64,000 bases of DNA, taken from the NCBI GenBank assembly GCA_009268125.1, contig WBOU01000015.1, positions 58,209 through 122,208 of the forward strand, given 5' to 3'. This stretch comes from Chloroflexia bacterium SDU3-3. Its GTDB lineage: Bacteria; Chloroflexota; Chloroflexia; Chloroflexales; Roseiflexaceae. Of the stretch, positions 1 to 8,654 are shown in pieces (position 1 is the stretch's first letter; each line of letters begins with the position of its first letter). The notes under the pieces were generated by a model. That model was not told the origin of the DNA. It saw only the letters and a list, made by a program, of their open reading frames with translations, and did not search any database. The position numbers were made by a program, and so were the translations under genes.

Positions 1-126
1 CGGCGATGGTGATTAAGCGTTCGGCGATGGTGATTAAGCGTTCGGCGATGGTGATTAAGCGTTCGGCGATGGTGATTAAGCGTTCGGCGATGGTGATTAA
101 GCGTTCGGCGATGGTGATTAAGCGTT
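1..126. repeat. Tandem array 1, 21-bp unit, at least 6 copies
   Basis: Six identical head-to-tail copies of a 21-bp unit start at positions 1, 22, 43, 64, 85 and 106, sharing the core GATGGTGATTAAGCG. The array runs off the left edge of the window, so the true copy number is unknown. There are no spacers, so it is not a CRISPR. Three of six frames lack stops; one minus frame reads the heptad RLITIAE. No ribosome binding site or flanking coding sequence supports translation. The period matches the arrays at 11897 and 42851. Confidence 0.97.
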
Positions 127-212
127 CTCTTGCATGTTGTGAGGTATATTTTCTTTGATCTTATGTGATATCTGCTGTTTTTTGCTCTGAGGTTGGTTGG
201 GGGCTAAGCCCT

Positions 213-446
213 ATTTCCCATCAGCGATGGCGGTTCTACTTGTTCGGTGGGTGGATGCCCTGCGCGGGCGGCGCCTCGGGGCCAGCCCCTAGGAACCCCG
301 CGAGGGGGCGATGCCCCCTTCGAAACCCCCAATTTGCGGCGTTCCGATGCTGTTCGCTGGCTGCTCATGTTCGTGCATATGGCCATCAAAACATCAGCGG
401 CACCTTCGCCGCATGGGCCAGGTGTGTAAAGCTGGCGAATCGCCAG
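213..446 (+). repeat. Dispersed repeat family A, copy 1
   Basis: About 230 bp that recurs, in either orientation, at 6167, 25530, 25796, 34050 and 43096. Landmarks are TTTCCCATCAGCGATGG, GGTGGATGCCCTGCGCGGGC, two or three short G/C hairpins (for example GGGGCGATGCCCC), TTCGTGCATATGGCC and CACCTTCGCCGCATGGGCC. This copy ends in the perfect palindrome CTGGCGAATCGCCAG (432-446), which also bounds the copy at 6167. No transposase is linked to it. Confidence 0.9.
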
Positions 447-454
447 TTTCTATT

Positions 455-535
455 CTTTTGCGCCCTTGATGCCTTGGAGCCTTGGTGGTACAGAATCTTC
501 GGGCCATCGCGTCTTCGTGGTATTTGTCTCTCGGA
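455..535. repeat. CCAAG/CGAAG-type dispersed repeat (family B), copy 1
   Basis: Short quasi-periodic sequence in which CCTTGGAGCCTTGGTGGTA and CGCGTCTTCGTGGTA alternate. The same words, or their complements, recur near 6050, 15215, 17515, 26205, 29795 and 33335. It lies immediately upstream of the promoter for the glycosidase gene. Repeats of this style are common in intergenic DNA of several phyla; no function is established that I know of. Confidence 0.8.
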
Positions 536-536
536 T

Positions 537-565
537 TTGGCGAAGCGGCGCGGCTCTACTATAAT
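537..565 (+). promoter_or_regulatory. Sigma70-type promoter for the glycosidase gene
   Basis: TTGGCG (537-542) and a perfect TATAAT (560-565) are separated by 17 bp. The predicted transcription start is about 35 nt before the ATG at 608. Confidence 0.65.
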
Positions 566-607
566 CGTGGGGGACACACCCAGGAATTGTTGAACAGAGA
601 GGACCGC

Positions 608-2953
608 ATGCATATACAGAATGATGCGCCGGGCCGACGCTACGCGCCGCTTGACGAGATCGAGGTCGTCGGGGCCGAGGGCGGCACGCTGATCGTGAGC
701 GACGGGGCGCGGCGGGTGTACCTGCGGGCGGCGGCGGGCGCGTCGCTGCGCTTCACCGTGGGCGGGGCGGCGGGGCGGCACACCATCCTGCATGTGACCG
801 ACGACAATCGGCTGATCGACCGGGCCTACTTCACCGTGGTGGCCGAGACCGGCATCCGCGACGTGGGCGGCGAGTTCGCCGAGCTGTTTGACCAGGCGTA
901 CCTTGCGCTCATGCGGTACCGCGTCACGCATCCGATCCGCTGGGAGGGCAAGCTCTACCGCTCGGCGGCGCTGGATATCGGCGAGTTCGCCCAGGCGCTG
1001 CTCGGCCTGCGCTACTTCGAGCCAGCGGTCCAGGATGCCATCAACCTGTTTCGCGAGAGCCAGCGAGCCAACGGCATGATCTGGTCCGATGTCCACCCAT
1101 TCCCCGGACACAGGCAGCAGGAGGGTGAGTTTCTGCATGTATTCCAGGATGCCAGCGGCTATTTCCGCCGCAACCCCGCTGACCCGCGCACCGAGGCGCT
1201 GTTTGTCGAGAGCATCTACCACGCCTGGCAGGCCACGGGCGATGACGCGTGGCTCGTAGCAACGGTGGATGCGGCCATCCGGGCGCTTGAGTATAGCGCC
1301 ACCGACCCCACGCGCTGGTCGGAGCGGCTGGGGCTGCTCAAGGGCAAATATCCCATTTTTGGCGTGAAGGCATCTGCGCCCGGCGCAGAGGAGCCGCCCG
1401 CGCCGGAGGAGGAGCGCTACGGCATCCTGTTTGGCGACAACACGCGCTATATCGCATCCTGCCGCCACGCCGCTGCCATGCTGGAGCACCTTGGCCGCGC
1501 CGCCGAGGCCGCCCGCCTGCGCGAGCGCGCCGAGGCGATGGAGCAGCGGCTGGAGCAGGCTTGCTGGGAAGGGGACTACTACTTCTACTATGTGCCCGAG
1601 CAGCATGGCCTGATCTACGATGTGGGCGTGGACGAGGATAGCCAGATCGCCAGTGCCAACGCCGAGGCGCTGGGCCTAGGCATCCCGCAGCCCCATGCCG
1701 CCGCGATCCTGCGCACCTACCAGCGGCTCGCCCAGAGCCTGCCGCAGGGCGCTCCCGGCGAGTGGCACACAATCATCCCGCCATTTCTGCGCGGCACCTA
1801 CCTTGCCCCATGGCACGGCACGAATGGCGCGGTGAGCACGACAGGGGCGGGGGCGCTGGCGCTTGGCGCGCTCACCCACGGCTTCGAGCAGTACGGCGTG
1901 GATATCCTGCGCCGCGTGGCGAATCTGGCCAGCCAGCACGGCAACAAGCTTCAGCCGCTGTATGTCGGGGCCTTCCCCACGCCGCCGCAGGAGACCTTCA
2001 CGCAGCTCTCGCTTGAGGGGCTGGCCAACTTCGAGCTTGAGGGCGAGGATGATGAGATCGTCGCGCAGCGCACCATCGAGGGGGTGCCCTTCCTGCCGCT
2101 CTCGGGCGGGCCGCGCGCGGCGCTGGCCCTGAGCACATGCCAGGGCCATGCCGCCCAGGCGCGGCTGGAAGTGGGGCAGACTGCTGAGACGGTGTACCTG
2201 CTCCACACGCTGGCAAATCTGGAGTCGCCAAATGTCTGCGGGCTGCTGGCGCTGGCCTATGCCGATGGCAGCTGGGCCTATGAGTACATGTTCCGGGGGA
2301 GCAACGTGGATGGCTGGGCAAACCCCTTCGCCCCCCACGAGTATGGCGAATCCCGCTTCGCCGCCGCGTGGGGCGAAGCCCAGCCGCCGGACCACGGGGC
2401 GCTGGCCTACGCGCTGCCCAACCCCCACCCCGAGAAGGTGATCGACCATATCGAGCTGCGCGCGATGGAGGGCGGGGCCGTGTGGGCAGTTCTGGGGGTG
2501 ACCCTGAGCGACCAGCCGAGCCGCTTCCCAGAGGACCCGATCGACATGACCGGCACTGGCGACTACACCAACAGCACGCTGCTCGCCGCCCTGGCCAATG
2601 GGCTGGCGGGCGTCTCCGACGGGGCGTCGGCCTTCGCGCACGCCCGCATCGCGCCGCGCTGGCTGGCCGCCGAGGTGGGCGAGGCCGAGGTGACGGTGGC
2701 CTACCCGGCCTCGGGCGGCTATGTTTCCTACCGCTACGAGCACGACATGGCCAACCGCCAGATTCTGCTGCTGGCCAGCGGCAGCGGCGCGCGGGCCAGC
2801 TTCCACGTGCTGCTGCCGCCCTACGCCCAGCGGGTCTCGGTGGTGGCGGGCGACGCCGATGTGCCGCACACCGTCACGGCGGTCGAGCGGTCGCGCTACG
2901 CCGACTTTGAGATAGACCTGCTGGGCGCGGTGGCGGTGACGGTGGCCTACTAG
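608..2953 (+). CDS. Putative (alpha/alpha)6-barrel glycoside hydrolase
   Basis: A 781-residue protein without a signal peptide, so probably cytoplasmic. The first ~90 residues are beta-rich. Residues ~90-505 have the repeating aromatic, helical character of six-hairpin glycosidases (for example AQALLGLRYFEPAVQDA and RYGILFGDNTRYIASC). The C-terminal ~140 residues look like a beta-sandwich cap. ATG 608 is chosen because it follows AGAGAGGA and lies just downstream of a TATAAT promoter; the frame is open further upstream but only through repeat DNA. It converges on the LD-carboxypeptidase gene, sharing the CTAG at 2950-2953. I cannot assign the substrate; a role in trimming alpha-linked oligosaccharides is a guess from the fold. 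Confidence 0.7.
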   Translation: MHIQNDAPGRRYAPLDEIEVVGAEGGTLIVSDGARRVYLRAAAGASLRFTVGGAAGRHTILHVTDDNRLIDRAYFTVVAETGIRDVGGEFAELFDQAYLALMRYRVTHPIRWEGKLYRSAALDIGEFAQALLGLRYFEPAVQDAINLFRESQRANGMIWSDVHPFPGHRQQEGEFLHVFQDASGYFRRNPADPRTEALFVESIYHAWQATGDDAWLVATVDAAIRALEYSATDPTRWSERLGLLKGKYPIFGVKASAPGAEEPPAPEEERYGILFGDNTRYIASCRHAAAMLEHLGRAAEAARLRERAEAMEQRLEQACWEGDYYFYYVPEQHGLIYDVGVDEDSQIASANAEALGLGIPQPHAAAILRTYQRLAQSLPQGAPGEWHTIIPPFLRGTYLAPWHGTNGAVSTTGAGALALGALTHGFEQYGVDILRRVANLASQHGNKLQPLYVGAFPTPPQETFTQLSLEGLANFELEGEDDEIVAQRTIEGVPFLPLSGGPRAALALSTCQGHAAQARLEVGQTAETVYLLHTLANLESPNVCGLLALAYADGSWAYEYMFRGSNVDGWANPFAPHEYGESRFAAAWGEAQPPDHGALAYALPNPHPEKVIDHIELRAMEGGAVWAVLGVTLSDQPSRFPEDPIDMTGTGDYTNSTLLAALANGLAGVSDGASAFAHARIAPRWLAAEVGEAEVTVAYPASGGYVSYRYEHDMANRQILLLASGSGARASFHVLLPPYAQRVSVVAGDADVPHTVTAVERSRYADFEIDLLGAVAVTVAY

Positions 2954-3861
2954 CTGGCGCTGCGCGGCGGCAGGGCAGGCTGCCACACCAGCGACCAGCC
3001 GCCGTCGGCGCGGGCCTCTAGCTCGGCGGGCGTGCCTGCGGTTACGACCATGGGGTCATCCATGTGGCCGAAGGGCAGCCGCGACACGGTGGGCACGCCT
3101 AGCCGCTCGCCCCAGCCCGCCAGCAGCTCGTCCATGGTCGGCCCGCCGTAGTCGGCTGGCGGCGTGTGCGAGAACGAGCCGCCCAGCAGGCCGACGATGC
3201 CATCCAGCGCGCCGGAGAGCTGCAGCTGGTGCAGCGCGAAGTCGATGGCGTAGGGCCGCTCGCCCACATCCTCGATCGCTAGGATCTTCCCGCGCAGCGA
3301 GGGCATGGCTGGCGTGCCCGCCAGGTTGGCCAGCACCACCAGGCATGCCGCGAAGATCGGCGCGCTGGCCGCGCCTGGGCGCAGCACCCTGGCCGCCGCC
3401 TCGCTGGCGTGCGAGCACGCGTAGGGCTGGCCGGTGAGCGTGGCCCTGGCGCTCTGGGCCTGCCGCGACTCGCCGATGCTCTCGGCCAGGGTGCCGTAGA
3501 GCGCAGGCCCCCAGCCGCGCCGCAGCCAGCTAGCGTGCAGCACGGTGGTGTCGCTGTAGCCGATCAGCAGGGGCTGGCCCGCCGCCTCGGCCTCGGCCAG
3601 GGCGGGCACCAGCTCTACCGCGCCGTAGCCGCCGCGCGCCGCCCACACGATCTCGTGCTGGAGGGCGGCGCGGATGTCCTGGGCGCGCAGCTCGGCGGGC
3701 ACCCACGAGCCGGGGGCCTGGTAGCGCTCAAGCAGCGGCGATGGCACGATCTCGAATCCGACCAGCTCGGCCCACGCCTTGGCCGTGCGCAGGTACTTGG
3801 CGCGCTCGGTGGGGCTGGTGAGGGCGTATGAAGGGCATGTGATGTACATCCGCTGGGTCAT
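2950..3861 (-). CDS. LD-carboxypeptidase (peptidase family S66)
   Basis: A 303-residue S66 protein, the family that removes the terminal D-amino acid of murein tetrapeptides (LdcA) or cleaves microcin C7 derivatives (MccF). The nucleophile motif GYSDTT places Ser103; Glu197 in ILAIEDVGE and His266 in LPFGHMDDP complete the expected Ser-Glu-His triad. Length is typical. ATG 3861 (MTQRMYITCPSY) begins at the conserved N-terminal strand, although the frame is open upstream. The start overlaps the start of the divergent CapA-like gene by 20 bp, and the stop overlaps the convergent glycosidase gene. The sequence does not separate LdcA from MccF activity. Confidence 0.85.
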   Translation of the reverse strand: MTQRMYITCPSYALTSPTERAKYLRTAKAWAELVGFEIVPSPLLERYQAPGSWVPAELRAQDIRAALQHEIVWAARGGYGAVELVPALAEAEAAGQPLLIGYSDTTVLHASWLRRGWGPALYGTLAESIGESRQAQSARATLTGQPYACSHASEAAARVLRPGAASAPIFAACLVVLANLAGTPAMPSLRGKILAIEDVGERPYAIDFALHQLQLSGALDGIVGLLGGSFSHTPPADYGGPTMDELLAGWGERLGVPTVSRLPFGHMDDPMVVTAGTPAELEARADGGWSLVWQPALPPRSAS

Positions 3862-6043
3862 AGCACGTTCCTTGGCTGTCTGCGCGCTTCTGGCGCTGGC
3901 GGTCTGCCCCGCCGCGTCGGCGCGGGCGGGCCAGCAGGGCCAGGGCGGCCTGGAAGCGCCGCTGGCGATGGCGAATATGTGCGGCCCCGGCACCCCTGGC
4001 GAGGTGCAGTTCACGCTGGCGGCCACGGGCGACACCTTCCCGCACGAGAACATCCAGGCGGTGGGCGAGGCCCAGGGGTACGGCGTGCTGTTCGATCAGG
4101 TGCGGCCCTTCCTGCAGGCCGCCGATCTGGCCTACACCAACTTCGACGGTGCGATGCTGGAGGGCGCGGGCTACACCGGCTATCCGATGTTCAATTATAA
4201 CCCGGCGCTGGCCGCAGCCCTGCGGGATGCCGGGGTCGATCTGGTCTCGACCGCCAACAACCACATCCTCGACCGTGGGCCGGAAGGGATCGACGCCACG
4301 CTGAAGGTGCTGGCCGCCAACGGCATCCAGCAGCACGGCACGGTGCCCAGCGCCGAGGCCAGCGCGCCGCACCCACCGTACCTGCGCCTTCCCGTGGCCC
4401 ACGACGGCGTGACGATCACGCTGGGCTTTGTCTCGGCCACGTGGGGCACCAACGGCAACCCCGACCCGCAGGGCCAGGTGAACCTGCTGTATGGGTCGAG
4501 CGACTACGGCCAGCAGGGCGGCGTGCGCCAGCAGATCTTGGATGCGGTGGCCCAGGCTAGGCGCGAGACCGACCTGGTGGTGGTGGCGGCGCACTGGGGC
4601 CACGAGTACCAGTTCACGCCCGACCAGAGCCAGCTGGATGCGGCCCGCCTGCTGGCGGAGGCCGGGGCCGATGTGATCCTGGGCGCGCAGTCGCACACGC
4701 TGCAGCCGGTGGATATTTTGCAGCATAACGGGCGGCAGACGCTGGTGATCTACTCGCTGGCCAACTTCCTGGCCTCGCAGGGCGCGTACCAGGCCGAGTT
4801 CTACAGCGCCACCTCGGTGATCTTCTACGTGGGCCTGGTGCGCACGCCCGACGGCGGCGTGCGGGTGAGCGGCTACCGCTACCTGCCCACCATCCATGTG
4901 GAAAATGATACTCGCCCCGCGCCCATCCCGCAGGAGGGCTACGAGCAGGTGGTGGCCCACGTGCGCCAGATGATGCGCGACCCCCACGGGCTGCGCCAGC
5001 TGCCGCCCGCCGCCGCCGCGCTGCCCCAGCAGCTGCCGATCTGCCAGGAGCTGCGGCCCGCCCAGGGCGCGCAGCCGGTGGGCGGCGATTTCGCCCAGCT
5101 CTATCGCACGCTGGGCGGCGATGCCCCGGTGGCGCTCTCCGACGCGGTGGCGGCGCTGGGCCTGCCCAGCGGCCCCGCCGCGCCCGCCCTGAGCGGCGAC
5201 TGCGCCACCACGCTGCCGGTGCTCACCACGCCCAACCAGCGGCTGGAGTACCACGCCGACGCGCCCTGGCCCTACCGCGTGGTCGGCACCCAGCTGGGCG
5301 CGGCGGTCTACCAGCGGCGCTACCACCCCGCCGAGCTTGCGCGCGGCGATATGGGCGACATAACGAATCCGACGTTTCAGAGCTTCTACCAGCGCTACGG
5401 CGGCACCCCCATCTTCGGCCTGCCGATCAGCGGCGAGCTAGATGAGGGAGGGACCAAAGTGCAGTATTTTGAGCGCGCCCGCTTCGAGCTGAGCGTGGAC
5501 GCAGCCGCCACCGCCCCGCTGGGCCAGCAGGTGCGGCTGGGCAGGCTTTCCGAGGAGTACGGCGGGATCGAGGCCATGTGCGGCCTGCCCGCGCCCACCG
5601 CCGCGCCTGCGGCTACCGCTGTGCCTGTGGTGGCCACGGCGGCAGCGCCTGCGCCCGCCGCGCCTGTGCCGCTGGCGGCTTGGGTGGCGCTGGCGCTGCT
5701 GGCCTCGGTGGCGGTGGGCTTCGGCGGCGGCTGGCTGGTGTTCCGCAGCACCATGCCCGCTGGTGTGGCTCCAGGGGCTCGCTCGCGCTCGCTGCGCGGC
5801 CAGCAGGCCAGCGGCGGCTTCACCTACTACGGCGAGCCTGCTGGCCAGAGCGATCTGCCGCCCGCCCACGCCGATCTGCTGCGCGACCTGCTGGGCCTGC
5901 CGCCCACGCCGGTGTGGCAGGAGGACGACGACGATGGCGATCTGCTGACCCCCGCCGACGAGGACGACCTGCGCGAGCTGCGCGTGGACCTGGGCGCGCC
6001 CCGCAGCGACGAGGACGTGCTGCGCCACCTGCTGGGCGTGTGA
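3842..6043 (+). CDS. CapA-like metallophosphatase-fold protein, membrane anchored
   Basis: A 733-residue protein with an N-terminal signal peptide (MYIRWVIARSLAVCALLALA, then an AxA-type site). It carries a PGA_cap/CapA domain with LAATGDTF, DLVSTANNHILDRG, VVVAAHWGHEY and GAQSHTLQP in the usual order (about residues 40-400). A later segment, GGTPIFGLPISGELDEGG then VQYFERARFEL, is a module I recognise from secreted Chloroflexota proteins. A Pro/Ala linker leads to one membrane helix (VALALLASVAVGFGGGWLVF). An acidic cytoplasmic tail of ~100 residues ends DEDVLRHLLGV. CapA proteins act in poly-gamma-glutamate or envelope polymer export; no other pgs genes are here, so the role is open. ATG 3842 lies inside the divergent S66 gene; a later start would damage the signal peptide. 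Confidence 0.8.
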   Translation: MYIRWVIARSLAVCALLALAVCPAASARAGQQGQGGLEAPLAMANMCGPGTPGEVQFTLAATGDTFPHENIQAVGEAQGYGVLFDQVRPFLQAADLAYTNFDGAMLEGAGYTGYPMFNYNPALAAALRDAGVDLVSTANNHILDRGPEGIDATLKVLAANGIQQHGTVPSAEASAPHPPYLRLPVAHDGVTITLGFVSATWGTNGNPDPQGQVNLLYGSSDYGQQGGVRQQILDAVAQARRETDLVVVAAHWGHEYQFTPDQSQLDAARLLAEAGADVILGAQSHTLQPVDILQHNGRQTLVIYSLANFLASQGAYQAEFYSATSVIFYVGLVRTPDGGVRVSGYRYLPTIHVENDTRPAPIPQEGYEQVVAHVRQMMRDPHGLRQLPPAAAALPQQLPICQELRPAQGAQPVGGDFAQLYRTLGGDAPVALSDAVAALGLPSGPAAPALSGDCATTLPVLTTPNQRLEYHADAPWPYRVVGTQLGAAVYQRRYHPAELARGDMGDITNPTFQSFYQRYGGTPIFGLPISGELDEGGTKVQYFERARFELSVDAAATAPLGQQVRLGRLSEEYGGIEAMCGLPAPTAAPAATAVPVVATAAAPAPAAPVPLAAWVALALLASVAVGFGGGWLVFRSTMPAGVAPGARSRSLRGQQASGGFTYYGEPAGQSDLPPAHADLLRDLLGLPPTPVWQEDDDDGDLLTPADEDDLRELRVDLGAPRSDEDVLRHLLGV

Positions 6044-6750
6044 TGACGGGATTCTTTACCGCCAAGACCCCAAGGCACCAAGGAGAACGACTACCACGAA
6101 GGCGCGAAGGGGAACCGTTTTACCACCAAGACACCAAGCCGCCAAGGGAACAAGAGGCTAGAGCAACTGGCGAATCGCCAGCCCTCCCCACCCGGCCCAT
6201 GCGGCGAAGGTGCCGCTGATGTTTTGATGGCCATATGCACGAACACCAGTTGCCAGTTTTCAGCAGAGGAACGCTCAACATTGGGGGTTCCAAGGGGGCG
6301 ATGCCCCCTGGTGGGGTTCCGAGGGGCTAGCCCCTCGGCGCTGCCCGCGCAGGGCATCCACCCACCCAACATCGACCAATGCCATCGCTGAAGGAAAAAA
6401 CGCCCAGCGCCGACGGGAAAAGTGATACCATGTGAGGGCGATGCCCCCTGGTGGGGTTCCGAGGGGCTAGCCCCTCGGCGCTGCCCGCGCAGGGCATCCA
6501 CCCACCCAACAACCATCACCGCCATTGCTGATGGGGAACACGTCGAAAAAGTGACACCTGTTGAGGGCATCCACCCACTAAACAAGCACGCGCCGCCCGC
6601 ACCCGACAGGTCGCTGGCGGGCCAGAATACCCGATTTTCTTTGTGCTATTTGCACAAATTGCATGGGTTTTCACCCCACGCTGCCGCTGCTGCGCCCTGT
6701 GTGAAAGCGGGAAAACCCGCTTTCATTATCGATTCCACACAAAAAGAATA
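6044..6750. repeat. Repeat-filled intergenic region: family B (6050-6155) and family A copy 2 (6167-6395) plus a nested partial copy (6420-6600)
   Basis: No gene is supported here. After a CCAAG-type block, the palindrome CTGGCGAATCGCCAG (6167-6181) opens a family A copy in the orientation opposite to copy 1. The module GGCGATGCCCCCTGGTGGGG followed by GAGGGGCTAGCCCCTC occurs twice, at about 6296-6335 and again at 6436-6475, so a second partial copy is fused after AAAAGTGATACCATGTGAGG. The rest, 6600-6750, shows no clear feature. Confidence 0.85.
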
Positions 6751-6779
6751 TTGACAAAGCCCCGATTCCAAGCTACACT
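6751..6779 (+). promoter_or_regulatory. Sigma70 promoter of the transporter/ureide operon
   Basis: A perfect TTGACA (6751-6756), a 17-bp spacer and TACACT (6774-6779). It predicts a transcript starting near 6786 and a leader of about 165 nt before the first permease gene. Confidence 0.75.
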
Positions 6780-6785
6780 AGCCTG

Positions 6786-6950
6786 CATAACTCCTTTCTC
6801 CCAAATGTAGAGCACCTGCTACGACAGCAGCCTATCCCTGTAACCCGGTCGTACGTCTGATCGCTGGGTCACATTGACGTACCCAGTCCTGACCCGCTTC
6901 CCTCCCTGCGGCGTCGCATGGCTTTTGTGCGGTAGAACCTAGGTGTACAC
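6786..6950 (+). promoter_or_regulatory. Structured 5' leader with two alternative stems, unassigned
   Basis: The leader holds a hairpin at 6816-6830 (CTGCT/AGCAG) and another at 6864-6886 (CTGGGT/ACCCAG). A second pairing, GTACGTC (6851-6857) with GACGTAC (6876-6882), is mutually exclusive with the 6864-6886 stem because they share 6881-6882. Competing stems are what a riboswitch or attenuator would need, but I recognise no known class and there is no T-tract. Confidence 0.35.
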
Positions 6951-7832
6951 ATGGCTGATGAGCCGCTGCGCTCAGTGCACAGCCGCGCGGAGCACACCAC
7001 GCCCCGTGTGTCTGCGTTTCGCATGCCAGCTACTGGCCTGCTTCGTCGTTCTCTCCCCGCCGTCAGCATTATCGTGCTGCTGCTGTGCCTGTGGGAGCTT
7101 GTGAAAGTGCTGTTTGGCATCTCCGATCAGCGTCTGCCCCATCTGGGCGCGATCGTGGATGTGATGTTCACGCGCACCCAGGGCGGCAGCGGCAACGTGC
7201 TGATCGTCCAGATGCTGCAGAACGCCTGGGCCACCTTCGGCGTATCGTTTGGCGGCTTCGCGGTCGGCAGCGTGGGCGGCCTGCTGCTGGCGCTGCTGTT
7301 CACCCAGGTGCGGCTGCTGGAGCGCGGCCTGATGCCCTACGTGGTCGGCTCGCAGACCGTGCCCATCCTGGCGATCGCGCCGATGGTGGTGGTGGGCCTG
7401 GGCCGCCTGGGCGCGCCGGGCTGGGCCGCCAAGGTTTGCATTGCCGCCTACCTGACGTTTTTCCCCGTCACCATCGGCATGCTGCGCGGCCTGCGCGCCG
7501 CCTCCCCGCTGAGCCTCGACCTCATGCGCTCGTGCGCCGCCAGCCGCGCCCAGATCTTCTGGAAGCTCCAGCTGCCGGTGTCGCTGCCCTACCTCTTCAC
7601 CTCGCTCAAGATCGCCGCATCCTCAAGCGTGATCGGCGCGATTGTGGCCGAGCTGCCCGCCGGTAGCCGCGAGGGCATCGGCGTGGCCATCCTGAACGCG
7701 GCGCAGTTCTACAACTCGCGCCCGCCTGCGCTCTATGTCGCCATCCTCGTCGCCGCGCTGCTGGGCGTCGCCTTCTACGGGCTGGTCGCCCTGGCCGAGC
7801 TGCTGGCGCTTCGCAATCGTCGCGCTCGCTAG
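6951..7832 (+). CDS. NitT/TauT-family ABC transporter permease 1
   Basis: A 293-residue inner-membrane permease of the SsuC/TauC/ThiX type with about six hydrophobic segments. It has an EAA-like loop (SLDLMRSCAASRAQIFWKLQ) that docks onto the ATPase. It opens an operon with the ATPase, a second permease, a lipoprotein receptor and ureide-degrading enzymes, so it most likely imports a pyrimidine, hydantoin or related nitrogen compound (inference from context). No strong Shine-Dalgarno precedes ATG 6951; the start was taken from the N-terminal extent typical of the family. The second permease at 8651 suggests a heterodimeric channel rather than the usual homodimer. Confidence 0.87.
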   Translation: MADEPLRSVHSRAEHTTPRVSAFRMPATGLLRRSLPAVSIIVLLLCLWELVKVLFGISDQRLPHLGAIVDVMFTRTQGGSGNVLIVQMLQNAWATFGVSFGGFAVGSVGGLLLALLFTQVRLLERGLMPYVVGSQTVPILAIAPMVVVGLGRLGAPGWAAKVCIAAYLTFFPVTIGMLRGLRAASPLSLDLMRSCAASRAQIFWKLQLPVSLPYLFTSLKIAASSSVIGAIVAELPAGSREGIGVAILNAAQFYNSRPPALYVAILVAALLGVAFYGLVALAELLALRNRRAR

Positions 7833-7862
7833 TGGTGCGGCTAGCTAGATAGATACACTGCT

Positions 7863-8654
7863 ATGGACACGACACCGATCATCGAATTTGCCCATGTCAG
7901 CAAGACCTTCCAGAGCGGCGGCGGCCCCGTCACCGCGCTGCACGAGGTGAACCTTACGATCAACGCGGGCGAGTTTATCGCCCTGATCGGCCCCAGCGGC
8001 TGCGGGAAAAGCACCCTGATGCGCCTGATCGGCGACCTCGACCAGCCCAGCGTGGGCAGCGTGCGCGTCAAGTCGAAGACCCCTGACCAGGCCCGCCGCG
8101 ACCGCGACTACGGCATCGTCTTCCAGGCCCCGGTGCTCTACGAGTGGCGCACGATCCGCAAGAATGTCGAGCTGCCGCTGGAGATCATGGGCCACGCCGC
8201 CGAGAGGCGCAGCGAGCGCGCCCGCTCCATGCTGCGGCTGGTGGGGCTGGAGGACTTCTGCGACGCCTACCCGCACCAGCTCTCCGGCGGCATGCAGCAG
8301 CGCGCCTCTATCGCTCGCGCCCTGGCCTTCGAGCCGTCCATCCTGCTGATGGATGAGCCGTTTGGCGCGCTCGACGAGATCACCCGCGAGCGCATGCAGC
8401 TGGAGCTGCTGCGGATCTGGAGCACCGCCGAGCCGCGCTCGACTGTGATCTTCGTCACCCACAGCATCTCCGAGGCGGTGTTCTTGGCCGACCGCGTGGT
8501 GGTGATGTCGCCGCGCCCTGGCCGGATCGAGCAGATCATCCCGATCGATCTGCCCCGCCCGCGCGACTTCGAGACCCGCGAGACCCCGGCCTTCTTCACC
8601 CTGGAGAACGAGGTGCGCGAGGCGCTGCGGGCCACCGAGCGGGGGCGCATATGA
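7863..8654 (+). CDS. NitT/TauT-family ABC transporter ATP-binding protein
   Basis: A 263-residue ATPase that energises the flanking permeases. All motifs are intact: Walker A GPSGCGKST (residues 43-51), Q-loop FQAPVLYEW, signature LSGGMQQRA, Walker B ILLMDEPFGALDE and switch histidine FVTHSI. It belongs to the SsuB/TauB/ThiZ type that serves NMT1/THI5-like receptors. Its stop overlaps the start of the next permease by 4 bp (ATGA), indicating translational coupling. Confidence 0.93.
   Translation: MDTTPIIEFAHVSKTFQSGGGPVTALHEVNLTINAGEFIALIGPSGCGKSTLMRLIGDLDQPSVGSVRVKSKTPDQARRDRDYGIVFQAPVLYEWRTIRKNVELPLEIMGHAAERRSERARSMLRLVGLEDFCDAYPHQLSGGMQQRASIARALAFEPSILLMDEPFGALDEITRERMQLELLRIWSTAEPRSTVIFVTHSISEAVFLADRVVVMSPRPGRIEQIIPIDLPRPRDFETRETPAFFTLENEVREALRATERGRI

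Noticed and set aside
1..126. CRISPR array
   Set aside because: Units are directly adjacent with no unique spacers, and no cas genes are nearby. The same holds for the arrays at 11897 and 42851.
6786..6950. TPP riboswitch ahead of an NMT1/THI5-type transporter
   Set aside because: The CUGAGA and conserved ACC-UGAUC elements of the thi-box are not present in the right order.
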